Shown here piece after piece: positions 23,847-33,197 of a stretch of DNA of 64,000 nt (the stretch's first letter is position 1; each line of letters begins with the position of its first letter). The position numbers were made by a program, and so were the translations under genes. Origin of the DNA: Deltaproteobacteria bacterium HGW-Deltaproteobacteria-19. GTDB taxonomy: Bacteria > Desulfobacterota > Syntrophia > Syntrophales > PHBD01. The notes beneath the pieces are model-generated. The model was not told the origin of the DNA. It ran no database searches and was given only the letters and a program-made list of their open reading frames with translations. The stretch spans positions 60,530-124,529 of the forward strand of contig PHBD01000003.1 of the NCBI GenBank assembly GCA_002841865.1. Direction: 5' to 3'.

Positions 23847-25052
23847 TCACCTCCCCGCCGCCTTCACCTTCCCCCCCTCCTTCACGGTGTCGTCGGGGCG
23901 GGCGATGACCTTTTCGCCATCCTTGAGGCCGGAGAGGATCTCCGCGGTGAGGCCGCTGCGTTTGCCGACTTGGACGATGCGCTTCACGGCCCTTCCGCTG
24001 TCGGCGACGAAGACGGCCCAGTCCTGGCCCGAGCGGAAGAGCGCGCTGGCGGGCACCTGGAGAATGTCCTTTCCCTCCCAGACGATGAAGGTCGTGTCGA
24101 GGCGGTAGCCGTCGCCCAAGGCCTGCCACTGTTCGGGCGCCGAGGTGATGTCCACGAGGACGAGAACACGCTGCTCCTCTACGCCCAGGCTGGAGATCTT
24201 CGTGAATCCCGCCGGCTCGATGATTCGTACGGTTCCCATGAGTGGCTGGTCGCCTCCCCACCGCTTGAACTCCACGCGCATTCCCTTGCGGAGTTGCACC
24301 GCATCGGACGACAGGACCTCCACGCGGACTTCCAGATCCGCCTGGCTGCCGATGTCGAGCAGGGGTTCGCCCTGCTGCACGGCGCTTTCGCTCTCCCGGT
24401 AGACCTTAAAGACGCGGCCCGCGACAGGCGATGTCACGGACACTGCCCCCCGGCTCCCCGTCCCCCGGCCGCTTGAGTAGTCCTGCCCGGCGGTCCGGGC
24501 CCGCTCCAGGTCGGAACGGGCGACGCCCACGGCGGCCGCTGCGGACGACCGGTTCGCCCCCGCCCTCTTGGCGTCGGCCTCGGCCTGGTCCAGCGTGTCC
24601 CGGGCGATAGTGCCCCTCTGGAACAGCGTCTTCATGCGCTCGTGGCGCTGCCCGGCATAGTCGGCATCCGCCCGGGCGGCCTGCTCCCGCTCCTCCGCAG
24701 CGCGGACCGCGGCCTCCGCGGCTGAAACGGCGGCCCTCGCCTCCCCGTGGCTGCGGGGATCCAGGGCGGGGGAACGCAGGGGTTCCAGTTGCGCTACGGC
24801 CTGTCCCTTCTTTATCGCGTCACCAACCTTCAGGTCGATCCGTTGGAGGAAGCCGGGCACGGGGGCGGAGACGGTGAAGCGATCCTTGAGGCGGGTCCGG
24901 CCCTCCTCCTCGATTGTCACCTGCAGCGTGCCCTTCTTTGCCGCGGCCAGTTCCACTTCCACGGCTTTGGGAATAAACCCGTAGACCGTGAGAGCCACGG
25001 CCACGGTGATGACGGTGATAACGAAGATCCTCCTGCGCAGAACGGGTGTCAT
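23847..25052 (-). CDS. Periplasmic adaptor (HlyD/MFP family) of an ABC exporter
   Basis: A 401-residue membrane fusion protein: an N-terminal transmembrane anchor (about residues 7-28), a lipoyl-like half-motif (GFLQRIDLKVGDAIKKGQAV at about 66-85), a long alpha-helical hairpin (about 105-195, Ala/Arg-rich), a second half-motif VTSPVAGRVFKVY, and beta-barrel domains. It is the third gene of a three-gene operon with the FtsX permease and the ATPase. In MacB-type systems the adaptor links the inner membrane pump to an outer membrane channel; no TolC-like gene is visible nearby. Substrate unknown. Confidence 0.85.
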   Translation of the reverse strand: MTPVLRRRIFVITVITVAVALTVYGFIPKAVEVELAAAKKGTLQVTIEEEGRTRLKDRFTVSAPVPGFLQRIDLKVGDAIKKGQAVAQLEPLRSPALDPRSHGEARAAVSAAEAAVRAAEEREQAARADADYAGQRHERMKTLFQRGTIARDTLDQAEADAKRAGANRSSAAAAVGVARSDLERARTAGQDYSSGRGTGSRGAVSVTSPVAGRVFKVYRESESAVQQGEPLLDIGSQADLEVRVEVLSSDAVQLRKGMRVEFKRWGGDQPLMGTVRIIEPAGFTKISSLGVEEQRVLVLVDITSAPEQWQALGDGYRLDTTFIVWEGKDILQVPASALFRSGQDWAVFVADSGRAVKRIVQVGKRSGLTAEILSGLKDGEKVIARPDDTVKEGGKVKAAGR

Positions 25053-25137
25053 GTCTTTTCTCCGATTCAGGTCCGCGGATTCCGGCGATGCGCCAGGCGG
25101 GAAGAAGCCCCCTCCCCGCTTCGGTGCGACACGGCGA

Positions 25138-27501
25138 CTACTCCCGCGTCTTCAATACCTCAACAAGGTCCAATCGATCAAGCTTGCGGCGCACGATCAG
25201 CGCCGACACGACCGCGGAGGCCAGGACGACGGCTGCTGCCATCGAGTACGTGGGCGGGTCCACCACCATTGGAATCCGGAACAGGTCGCTCGCCAGCGCC
25301 CAGGCGATTAACACACAGAGGCTGTAGCCGATGAGAAAGCCGAGCGGGATGGCCGTCAGAACCAGCAGCCCAAGCTCTCCCAGGAGGATGTAGGACACCT
25401 CTCCCCGGGTGTAGCCGAGCACGCGGAGGCTCGAGAGCTCGCGGCTCCGTTCCGACAGGGCGATCCGGGCGCTGTTGTAGACGACGCCGACGGCGATGGA
25501 GCAGGCCATCAGGGTCGCCACGAAGGTGAAGAACAGCATGCTCTTGGCCTGGATGTCGTAGAAGTTGCGGATCTCGTTCGTCCGCATGGTGATCCCCGAG
25601 ACCCGCGGCATCCGGATGAACTGGCGGTAAAGATCCTCCCATGAGTTCGAATCCGCCACCAGGTAGGCCCCGGAAACGGAGTCCCCCTCCTTGAGGAGCC
25701 GGTTGAGCGCCGTCAGGTCCATCGTCCCGGTTGTCCCGATGAACTGCTTGGCCATAGCCGCGACGGGGACCTGGTAAACCGCCCGGTTCCCTTCCAGGAC
25801 CTCCACTGTGATCGTGTCGCCGGGCTTCACGCCGAGCAGTTCACCCAGGTAGTCGCCGAGCAGGATGCCCGAAGGAGGAACGGCCACGGGCCTCGCCTTG
25901 TCGTCCAGGAGCCTGTGGAGACGGCCGTCCGGCTCGACCCCGTCGATGACGGTCTTGTAACTGCGATGGCCGAAGCGGAAGCGCACGGGGACCTGGCGGA
26001 AACCCTCCACCTGGTGGACCCCGGCCAGGCCGGCCAGGTCATAGACGACGCGGCGGGACGTGGGCTCAACGAAGGCGACCTTCATGTCTTCCTTCTGGGC
26101 GAGCCGGAACTGGACCTGCACCAGGTAATTGACGGCGTCCGAGAAGAAGCCGCTCGTCAGCATGGTCGCGCAGGCCACGGCGATCCCGAGGATCGACAGG
26201 AACGTCCGGACGGGCTTCCGCTCCACGTTCCGGAGAATGATCCGCGAGGGCTGGGAAAGCCATCTCCCGACGCCGATCCGCTCGATGAAGGACACGCTGT
26301 ACTTGGCCGGGGGCTCCGGCCTCATGGCCTCGGCCGGCGTCTCCCGGGCCGCCCGCCAGACGGCGTGCAGTGTCCCCATCAGGGCCGAGAGCACGCTGAT
26401 GGCCGTCGCCGCCAGGAGGGTAAGCGGATTGATCCTGAGGAGCATGCTGGGGAACCGGTAAACCTCCATGTATAACTGGCCCATCCTCTGCTCCAGCCAG
26501 ATGCCCAGCACGGCGCCGCCTGCCAGCCCGAGGAGCACGATCAGGATGACCAGCTTGGCGTAGTGGATGCCGATGGCCAGGTTGTCGTAGCCGAAGGCCT
26601 TCAGGGCGGCGATCTGCTCGCGCTGGGTGCTGACGGTCCGGCTGATGACGACGTTGAGGAGGAAGGCGGCGACGAGGATGAAGATGGTGGGATAGATCTC
26701 GGCGCTTCTCCGGAGCATCCGGAACTCCTCGGAGAGCATGCGGTTCGAGATCTGGTCCTTCCGGGCATAGGAGCCCAGCCCGCCGTAGCGCGCAAGGATC
26801 TCGTCCATCTCCGTCAGGATCCGGCCCGTGTCGGCCCCGGGCTGCACCGCCATGACGACGTCGTTGAACGCGCCGTCCATGTTGTAGGATTTGCCCAGGG
26901 CCTTGCGGCCCATCCACAGGATGCCGAACCGCTTGAAATCGGGGCTGAGGGCCTCGGCCCGCATGATGAGGACGAACTCCGGCGAGAGGCCGACGCCGGT
27001 GATGACCAGGTCTTTCTTCCGGCCGTTGATGATGGCGCCGATCTTGTCGCCGGGCTTGAAGCCATGGGCGTTTGCGAAGGTTTCGCTCACGACGGTCTCT
27101 TCGTCCCGAGCCGGATCCGGCATCCGGCCGCTCCGGATATAAAGACGGTTCAGGAGGGGGGTGCCGTGCTCGGGAATCGAGATCATCTGGGCCGTCACCG
27201 GCTCGGGAAAGCCCGCGATGTCCAGCTTGACGGGGGCAACGACGCGGGTCTCCACGACGGAGACGCCGGGAATCTCGGCGATCCGCCCCCGGAGGCTCTC
27301 CGGGGCTCTCTTCAGGGAGGCAAAGACGTCGGCGAAGGCGTACTCCCGGTAGAAGCGGTCCCGCGTCAGGGTCAGGGACTCCATGGCGCCGATGAACATG
27401 ACGAAGGCCGCCATGCCGCTCGTGATGACGATCGCGATGGCGAGGACCTGCCCCCTCATGTGCCGCAGGTCGCGCAGGACTTTCCGGTTCAGCACCTTCA
27501 T
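25138..27501 (-). CDS. ABC exporter permease with two FtsX domains
   Basis: A 787-residue permease with two FtsX-type modules, each with a transmembrane pair of helices and extracytoplasmic loop: the first includes TM segments near residue 15-40 and 260-385, the second near 430-460 and 660-775. This duplicated layout fits the larger LolC/E-like or YbbP-type permeases rather than the single-FtsX MacB. ATG 27501 follows the ATPase stop by four bases. Its C-terminus ends in KLDRLDLVEVLKTRE, typical of the family. It would mechanically drive release of a lipophilic or peptide substrate. Substrate not determinable. Confidence 0.85.
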   Translation of the reverse strand: MKVLNRKVLRDLRHMRGQVLAIAIVITSGMAAFVMFIGAMESLTLTRDRFYREYAFADVFASLKRAPESLRGRIAEIPGVSVVETRVVAPVKLDIAGFPEPVTAQMISIPEHGTPLLNRLYIRSGRMPDPARDEETVVSETFANAHGFKPGDKIGAIINGRKKDLVITGVGLSPEFVLIMRAEALSPDFKRFGILWMGRKALGKSYNMDGAFNDVVMAVQPGADTGRILTEMDEILARYGGLGSYARKDQISNRMLSEEFRMLRRSAEIYPTIFILVAAFLLNVVISRTVSTQREQIAALKAFGYDNLAIGIHYAKLVILIVLLGLAGGAVLGIWLEQRMGQLYMEVYRFPSMLLRINPLTLLAATAISVLSALMGTLHAVWRAARETPAEAMRPEPPAKYSVSFIERIGVGRWLSQPSRIILRNVERKPVRTFLSILGIAVACATMLTSGFFSDAVNYLVQVQFRLAQKEDMKVAFVEPTSRRVVYDLAGLAGVHQVEGFRQVPVRFRFGHRSYKTVIDGVEPDGRLHRLLDDKARPVAVPPSGILLGDYLGELLGVKPGDTITVEVLEGNRAVYQVPVAAMAKQFIGTTGTMDLTALNRLLKEGDSVSGAYLVADSNSWEDLYRQFIRMPRVSGITMRTNEIRNFYDIQAKSMLFFTFVATLMACSIAVGVVYNSARIALSERSRELSSLRVLGYTRGEVSYILLGELGLLVLTAIPLGFLIGYSLCVLIAWALASDLFRIPMVVDPPTYSMAAAVVLASAVVSALIVRRKLDRLDLVEVLKTRE

Positions 27502-27505
27502 GCCT

Positions 27506-28252
27506 TCACCAGTGAAGGTCCTGCGGCGACTTCTTCTCGGTGTTCACCGTCACCTGGGAAATCCTCCCGTCGCTGAGGTTGATGACGCGGTCCGCCATGC
27601 CGGCGATGTCGACGTTGTGGGTGATGATGACCGTGGCGGTACCCAGTTCCCGGTTGACCTTGTCCAGGGCCTCGAGGACGACGATGCCCGTCCCGGAATC
27701 GAGTGCCCCCGTGGGCTCGTCGCACAGGAGGACCTTGGGGTTCTTGGAAATCGCCCGGGCGATGGCGACGCGCTGCTGCTCGCCCCCGGAGAGTTGGGCG
27801 GGGAAATGGTCCAGCCGTTCGGTGAGGCCCACGAGGGCGAGGGCCTCCTCCGGCGTCATGGGATCCTTCGCGATCTCCGTCACGACCGCGACATTCTCCC
27901 GGGCCGTCAGGCTGGGGATGAGATTGTAGAACTGAAAGACGAATCCCACATGGGCCCGGCGGTATTCCGTCAGCTCGCGGTCGCCGGCCTGCGTCAGGCT
28001 GATCCCCAGGTAGGAGACCTGTCCGCCCGAGGCGGTGTCGAGCCCTCCGAGGATATTGAGCAGAGTCGATTTCCCGCTCCCGGAGGGTCCCAGGAGCACG
28101 ACCAGCTCGCCCGCGTAGAGCTCCATGTCCACGCCCCGCAACGCGTGAACCTCGAACTCGCCCATCCGGTACACTTTGGTGAGCCCGCTGACCTGGAAGA
28201 CGACGTTGTTGCCGCTGTGATTCTGCCGGGACGCGATTTCTCCCTGGACCAT
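27506..28252 (-). CDS. ABC exporter ATPase (LolD/MacB-like)
   Basis: A 248-residue ABC ATPase with all motifs: Walker [10 protein letters not shown] at 55-63, Q-loop QFYNLIP, signature LSGGEQQR at 154-161, Walker [14 protein letters not shown] and the H-loop VIITHN. The VHALRGV and [15 protein letters not shown] segments are typical of the LolD/MacB/FtsE group that partners FtsX-type permeases. It is the first gene of the minus-strand exporter operon and its stop is four bases from the permease start. The N-terminal 17 residues are extra and could be trimmed if a later start is used. Confidence 0.9.
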   Translation of the reverse strand: MVQGEIASRQNHSGNNVVFQVSGLTKVYRMGEFEVHALRGVDMELYAGELVVLLGPSGSGKSTLLNILGGLDTASGGQVSYLGISLTQAGDRELTEYRRAHVGFVFQFYNLIPSLTARENVAVVTEIAKDPMTPEEALALVGLTERLDHFPAQLSGGEQQRVAIARAISKNPKVLLCDEPTGALDSGTGIVVLEALDKVNRELGTATVIITHNVDIAGMADRVINLSDGRISQVTVNTEKKSPQDLHW

Positions 28253-28378
28253 TCCGCCATTCCTCTCTCAAACATGGGCGGATGCCCGCTCTGTTGCATC
28301 ACGGCCATCCGCGGGGCGCATCATTCCATGTTTGCGGCGGTTTGCACAAGGATCTTTTCGGCAGGCGGCGGGTGAAGC

Positions 28379-28407
28379 GAGCCGGACAGGCCCGGCCTGC
28401 CCGGCTC
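28379..28407. repeat. GC-rich hairpin in intergenic DNA
   Basis: GAGCCGGACAGG and CCTGCCCGGCTC form an almost perfect 12-base stem around CCCGG. A run of nine A bases lies eight bases to its right, so on the minus strand the T-run comes before the hairpin and it does not read as a terminator in either direction. Between the exporter operon and the stress protein gene (28253-28537) no coding sequence is seen. Confidence 0.5.
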
Positions 28408-28537
28408 ATCGAAAAAAAAACGCCCGGACCGGAACGGATGGAACTCGAAACAACGGGGAAAGGAGACGACGGGGATAAGGGTTCGACACTATCTCCGATG
28501 GAACGTCTCGATCATCCTCCGGCGCCGGGCGCGAAAA

Positions 28538-28987
28538 TTATGTCCCCGGCTGCTTGGGCCTGACCAGCAGGACCGGAACGTTGGAATCGTGAAGGACCCT
28601 GAGCGCGACGCTTCCGAAGACCCATTTCTTGAGGCCCGAATAGCCGTGGGAAGCGATGACGATCAGGTCCATCTCGTTGTCCTTTGCATACTGCACGATC
28701 GTTTCCGCGGCCCGCCCCTCCAGGATGACGGACGTCACCGTGACGTTCTCCGCCGCCAGGGTCTCCTCCATCTTACCCAGGTAATCCTGCCCGCGGCCGA
28801 GCTCGAACTGCACGACGTCCAGGACGTTCGCCCCTTCCGCCACCCAGTGGGCCGGGACCTCCACAACATATAGAAGGGTTACGGATCCGACGCACCCCCA
28901 TCCCTCCTGTGCCATCTTCCTCAACTCGTCGAGGGCGCATTCGGCAATCGCGGAGCCATCCAGTGGCACAAGGACATTCTTGTACAT
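28538..28987 (-). CDS. Universal stress protein (UspA family)
   Basis: A 149-residue UspA-type protein: MYKNVLVPLDGSAIAECALD at the N-terminus and the nucleotide-binding motif SHGYSGLKKWVFGSVAL at about 118-134, close to the G-2X-G-9X-G-(S/T) signature of ATP-binding Usp proteins. ATG 28987 is chosen because GGAGG lies six bases before it; the longer frame to 29014 lacks this. It lies downstream of the trehalose genes on the same strand after a 410-base gap, so it may be separately transcribed, though both suit a stress response. Confidence 0.85.
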   Translation of the reverse strand: MYKNVLVPLDGSAIAECALDELRKMAQEGWGCVGSVTLLYVVEVPAHWVAEGANVLDVVQFELGRGQDYLGKMEETLAAENVTVTSVILEGRAAETIVQYAKDNEMDLIVIASHGYSGLKKWVFGSVALRVLHDSNVPVLLVRPKQPGT

Positions 28988-29397
28988 GGCGCACCTCCTT
29001 TCCTTGAAAACCACGGCCCCTGCAGCGCGAGGGAACTGAATCCCCCGGTCGTGCGCGGGGCGCAGTTCGTCAGGGCTGAAAACGCACCCACGGCCGGCGC
29101 GATGACGCCGTCCCCATGCAGATGGTCCGGATTGGAAAGGAAAACCTGGTGTCGCGCTCCGCTCGGACTCACGGATGCCGCTGGCTGAACAACTACCGAT
29201 TGAAAGGATGGTCCACGAATGTTTCGACCCTGAGGGTCACCGTGAAACCGATGCTGATGATCTCGATTGAGAAGAACGAATGAACCGCTGGTTTTCTTAT
29301 ACACCCGGCTCGCGGAAAAATGCAACGGAATAGGTGGGTTCGCTGTAATACCGGCCTCCTTTGCTGCGTACAGGGTGCTGGCTGCCCTGCGACCCGT
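28988..29397. other. Intergenic region between otsA and the stress protein gene
   Basis: No gene with a credible start is visible on either strand over these 410 bases. It presumably carries the otsA terminator region and the stress gene promoter on the minus strand, but no consensus sites stand out. Confidence 0.3.
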
Positions 29398-30897
29398 TCA
29401 GGCCTGCTCCTCGACGGGCAGGACCGTTTCCAGTTCCTCGAATATTTTCAATCCCCAGTCGAAGATCGTGTTCCGGCGCACTTTGCGGCGCAGTCGCCTC
29501 ATCCTTCCCTTCCGCTCTTTTTCCGTCATGTGGAAGGCATCATGCATTGCATCGGCGACCTCGTCGACGTCGAACGGGTTGACCAGCAGGGCGTCGGGAA
29601 GCTCCCGCGACGCCCCCGTGTACCGGGAGAGAAGAAGGATCCCGTCATCGTCCGTCCTCGCCGAGATGAACTCCTTGGCCACGAGGTTCATGCCATCGTG
29701 CAGCGACGTCACCATGAGCACGTCGGCCATCCCGTACGCAGCCAGCACGGAATAGTAATCATGATGGGCCCGGAGGAACCGGATGGGCGTCCACCCGTCC
29801 GTCTGGTGGTGCCAGTTGATCTCGTCGACCCGCTGGTCGATTTCGTCGCTGACGGCCCGGTACTCCTCCAGGTGCGTCCGGCTCGGCGCCGCCAGTTGCA
29901 GGAGTGTCGCCTTCCCGACCAGTTCCGGATGCCGCTTCAGCATGATGTCGAAGCCCTGGATCCGCTCCGCGATGCCCTTCGTATAGTCCAGGCGGTCCAC
30001 GCCGACGTACAGTTTCGTCTGCAGGACCTCCTCTCCCAGCTCCCGGATGAACCGCTGCCGGTTTTCCGCGACCTTCGGGCTCCCAGCGTCCCTGCCGATC
30101 TGCCGGAAATCCACGCTGATGGGAAAGGCGCGGATGTAGGTCGGGTGTCCGCCCCGATGGATCCGGAAATGCTCGTAATCGACCATGGCCTCGATTCCCC
30201 GGTCCACGGTGCCCATGAAGTTGTTGCAGTGGTACTGGATGTGGAAACCGAGGATGTCGTTCCCCAGGAGCCCGTCGAGCAGCTCCTCCCCCCAGGGGAA
30301 GATCCGGAAGGCCTCCCGGTTGGGCCAGGGGATGTGCCAGAAGTGGACGAGCTTCAGGTCCGGCCTCTCGTTTCTCAGCATGCGGGGCAGGAGGGCGAGG
30401 TGGTAATCCTGGATGAACACGACGGCGGGCTCGCCCCGGACTTCGTCGAGAATCGCCTCGCAGAACCGCCGGTTCACGATCTTGTAGATCTCCCAGTCGT
30501 CCCTGGAGAAGAACGGCCTCGTGTACGCGATATGGCAGAGGGGCCACAGGGCGCGGTTGGAGATGCTGTAGTAGTAACCGTTTTCCTCCTTTTTCGTCAT
30601 CCAGACGCGCCGCAGGGTGTACTGGGGATCCTCAGGCGTGACGGTGATCCGGCCCTTCTCGTCCGTTACATAACGGTCCGCAGAGCCGGAACCGTGGGCG
30701 ACCCAGATCCCATGGGTAGCCCTGACGATGGGCTCCAGGGCGGTGACGAGACCGCTGGCCGGCCGGATCATCTCGATCCCGCCCGCCGTGCGCTCGTGAA
30801 GACAGGGTTCGCGGTTCGAGACGACGACGACCCGGGACCCCCGGGTTGTGCGGGAAACAAAATTGCCCAGGTACTTCGAATCGATGAGAGCCTTCAT
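29398..30897 (-). CDS. otsA: Trehalose-6-phosphate synthase (GT20)
   Basis: A 499-residue GT20 enzyme that would make trehalose 6-phosphate from a nucleotide-glucose and glucose 6-phosphate. Visible family features are SNREPC... TAGGIE near the N-terminus (the loop over the donor), QDYHLALLP, WHIPWPNREAF, the RLDYTKG donor motif and DGMNLVAKEF. ATG 30897 is preferred over 30960 because GGAAAGGACTC lies just before it. The product would be dephosphorylated by the OtsB encoded at 33.2-34.0 kb. It is separated from the other trehalose genes by 392 bases. Confidence 0.85.
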   Translation of the reverse strand: MKALIDSKYLGNFVSRTTRGSRVVVVSNREPCLHERTAGGIEMIRPASGLVTALEPIVRATHGIWVAHGSGSADRYVTDEKGRITVTPEDPQYTLRRVWMTKKEENGYYYSISNRALWPLCHIAYTRPFFSRDDWEIYKIVNRRFCEAILDEVRGEPAVVFIQDYHLALLPRMLRNERPDLKLVHFWHIPWPNREAFRIFPWGEELLDGLLGNDILGFHIQYHCNNFMGTVDRGIEAMVDYEHFRIHRGGHPTYIRAFPISVDFRQIGRDAGSPKVAENRQRFIRELGEEVLQTKLYVGVDRLDYTKGIAERIQGFDIMLKRHPELVGKATLLQLAAPSRTHLEEYRAVSDEIDQRVDEINWHHQTDGWTPIRFLRAHHDYYSVLAAYGMADVLMVTSLHDGMNLVAKEFISARTDDDGILLLSRYTGASRELPDALLVNPFDVDEVADAMHDAFHMTEKERKGRMRRLRRKVRRNTIFDWGLKIFEELETVLPVEEQA

Positions 30898-31289
30898 GAG
30901 TCCTTTCCACTTCCGCGCCCAGAGAAGGGACGATGGTGCAACGTCCTTCACCGGCGGCATCGGTTGTCCCGGTTTCCAGGGACTGAAATATTTCAGCGGA
31001 CAATAACGCTGTTATGCCCGGGATGCGCGGTTTCTGTCAGCGTTGAGGAATGGACAATGGATTGCTGCGAAGATAATCAAACCGAGGGATTCAAACAAAT
31101 AACCTTTGGGGCGTCCTTCATCGCACATGGCTTGGGACGTGTTTACGACGGTACTGCCTTGACCATACCTCCTTGCCGACGTTTATGGGACCCTCAGAAT
31201 GCGGAATGACAACCATTCGAATCTGAATTCTTTCGCGTAGATGTAGCAGAATTCTCCGCCGGTGTCAATCCCGGCGTTCCGTTCCTTTT
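30898..31289. other. Intergenic region between treT-like gene and otsA
   Basis: About 390 bases without a credible gene. On the minus strand there is an AAGGAGG-like ribosome binding site followed by an ATG (around 31175), but it opens a frame of only seven codons, so a leader peptide is the most that could be claimed. The region is likely to hold an internal promoter for otsA. Confidence 0.3.
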
Positions 31290-32525
31290 TCAGAGGACGA
31301 GGTGGTTTCCCTTCCCCCTATCCAAGTACAGAAACAGGGTCAGATACTCCCGCAGGTGCCGGTTCAGCAGAAAGTTCTCACGGACGAATTCCCGGGCCGT
31401 CCGGCCCATCTCCTCATACTTGTCCCGGTGGTGGAGCAGGAAGCGGATGCGGTGGGCCGCTCCCTCGGGGCTGTTGACAAGGTATCCCGTGTAGTGGCTG
31501 ATCACCTGGAGACGGATTCCTCCCACGTCGCCCCCGATCACGGGTTTGCCTTTCCACAGCCCTTCGGTGACCGTCAGTCCGAATCCCTCCTTGGTCGATT
31601 TCTGCAGGATGATGTCGGCAATGCGCTGCAGGGCGTTCACGGTGTGGTGGGCGTCGGGAGGAAGCAAGAGGACGTGGATGTCGCGGTCGCCTTCCGCCGC
31701 TTCCAGGACCTCGTCCAGGATCTCCTGTCCCTCGGGATCGTCGGTCGCTGTGCCCCCGGCGAGCACGAGCTGGATCGGGAGGACCTGGCGGACGAGACGA
31801 TAGGCCCGGATGACGCCAAGGGGATCCTTGAAGCGGTCAAACCGGGAGACCTGAACAATGACGGGACGGGAGCGGTCGATGTCGTACTCCCGGGCGACGG
31901 TGTCCAGGTCGGCCTGCAGGAGCTCCCGGTTCTTCTCGCTCAGAGGGTCGATGCTCGGAGGAATGATGAACTGGGGATGGGGAAGGGGCTGGGCGAACTG
32001 CGTCAGGGAGAAGATGCTCGCATCGTAGCCCGGAAGGTACGAGCGGAGGGACTGCCAGATCGGGCGGAAGGGCTTGCTGACGTCGATGTGGGCCCTCCAG
32101 ATCCATCGGCCCCGCCGGTTCGGCATCATGCCGAGCAGGGCCGCCGGCTGGGGATCGTGGATGACGACGATGTCCGCGTCTTCCAGGACCGGTTGCAGGC
32201 GCGCCAGATTCTGACGGTTGACCTCTTCGTAGGTCTCCCAGTCCTGCCTCTTCAGCACCACCGGGAACCCCTGCAGGCCGTTGTGGATGCCCTTCGTGAT
32301 CCCGAAAAACGCGTTGTTCCCCTCGATCACCTCCCATCTCGCGTCGAGCCCCAGTTCGGTCATCAGGGGAACCATCCAGTTCAGGATCTCCGCGACGCCG
32401 CCCCCCTCCCGTGTGGAGTTGACATGGACGACGCGGATGCCCTTCAGCCGTTCGCCCAGCCGGTGAAGCTGATCGATCACGGAATTTCCGACCACGGGAA
32501 TATATGCATCGAGCGTCGGGATCAT
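31290..32525 (-). CDS. treT: Trehalose synthase-type glycosyltransferase (TreT-like, GT4)
   Basis: A 411-residue GT4 glycosyltransferase. Features recalling TreT are VHVNSTREGGGVAEILNWMV at the N-terminus, then WEVIEGNNAFFGITKGIHN, the WRAHIDVSKP acceptor loop, and the C-terminal donor motif KEGFGLTVTEGLWKGKPV (E-x7-E). TreT makes trehalose directly from a nucleotide-glucose and glucose. Its start ATG 32525 overlaps the DUF5752 stop by ATGA, so they are coupled. The substrate pair cannot be verified from sequence: some TreT-like enzymes make other glucosides. Confidence 0.75.
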   Translation of the reverse strand: MIPTLDAYIPVVGNSVIDQLHRLGERLKGIRVVHVNSTREGGGVAEILNWMVPLMTELGLDARWEVIEGNNAFFGITKGIHNGLQGFPVVLKRQDWETYEEVNRQNLARLQPVLEDADIVVIHDPQPAALLGMMPNRRGRWIWRAHIDVSKPFRPIWQSLRSYLPGYDASIFSLTQFAQPLPHPQFIIPPSIDPLSEKNRELLQADLDTVAREYDIDRSRPVIVQVSRFDRFKDPLGVIRAYRLVRQVLPIQLVLAGGTATDDPEGQEILDEVLEAAEGDRDIHVLLLPPDAHHTVNALQRIADIILQKSTKEGFGLTVTEGLWKGKPVIGGDVGGIRLQVISHYTGYLVNSPEGAAHRIRFLLHHRDKYEEMGRTAREFVRENFLLNRHLREYLTLFLYLDRGKGNHLVL

Positions 32526-33181
32526 AACGGCTTCTCCGTGCAGTACGGCTTCAGAGCCCGGATCAGATCGGCTCTGAGCTCCGTGAGGGTCTGGAAGAGG
32601 AAATCGAAGGAGCGGATCTCCATGATGGCCGGCACCCAGGGTTCCCCGAAGTCCTCCAGCCACAGGGAGAAATCGTCCACCCTCCCAAGCGTCCGCCGCC
32701 GGGCCTCCAGGAAATGGAAATAGATGCTTCCTTTCGTCATCTGTTCGATGGCGTCGGCCATTTCCTCGGGACGGAGCAGCCGGGCGCCCGTCTCGTAGAC
32801 CACCGTGACGGCCTCCCGGAAGTGGAACTCATGGCCCGGAGACACCGAAGGCAGAAAGGCCAGCTCGTTGATCCGCTCGTCCAGGATGTCCAGCACGTCC
32901 GTCCGGAGGACGTCCATGGAGGGGTACCCGTATGGATCGATCACCCCGAGACGCTCCGCCAGGACGTTCTCCTCCAGCTGGCGCTTGACCCAGAGGGCGA
33001 AGTCGTTGCGGAAGTCGGGATAGTCGAAGGTCGGTGCCAGCAGGGTCTCGCAGAAATGGTGATAGATCACATCGGTGGAACAGGAGGCGATCCGATCCCG
33101 CAGCTCCCGCAGATTGAAGGCGGGGGCCAGGCCGCTCATCCGGATCAGGAGTGTGCAATCCTTGACAAGAAACGGCTGCAT
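32522..33181 (-). CDS. DUF5752 family protein
   Basis: A 219-residue protein placed between otsB and the treT-like gene. It is largely alpha-helical and acidic with KDCTLLIRMSGLAPAFNLRE at the N-terminus, PYGYPSMDVLRTDVLDILDE in the middle and WLEDFGEPWVPAIMEIRSFD near the end. I recognise it as DUF5752, a family of unknown function recurrent in trehalose/glycosyltransferase clusters. ATG 33181 is chosen because GGAGG precedes it by six bases. It overlaps treT by four bases. A role in regulating or scaffolding the pathway is only inference from context. Confidence 0.7.
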   Translation of the reverse strand: MQPFLVKDCTLLIRMSGLAPAFNLRELRDRIASCSTDVIYHHFCETLLAPTFDYPDFRNDFALWVKRQLEENVLAERLGVIDPYGYPSMDVLRTDVLDILDERINELAFLPSVSPGHEFHFREAVTVVYETGARLLRPEEMADAIEQMTKGSIYFHFLEARRRTLGRVDDFSLWLEDFGEPWVPAIMEIRSFDFLFQTLTELRADLIRALKPYCTEKPL

Positions 33182-33197
33182 AAAACCTCCGAATCTA

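Noticed and set aside
23757..24476. Plus-strand ORF of 239 residues opposite the adaptor gene
   Set aside because: Shadow of the HlyD-type gene; translation is Ala/Asp/His-rich without motifs.
28379..28407. Hairpin near the A9 run considered as a terminator
   Set aside because: The T-run precedes the stem on the minus strand and the A-run follows it on the plus strand, so it cannot be an intrinsic terminator in either direction.
31160..31180. AAGGAGG-ATG on the minus strand between treT-like gene and otsA as a small gene
   Set aside because: The frame closes after seven codons; at most a leader peptide and not supported further.
29320..31209. Plus-strand ORF of 629 residues opposite otsA
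   Set aside because: It mirrors the otsA codons, lacks a ribosome binding site and shows no family pattern; otsA motifs are unambiguous.
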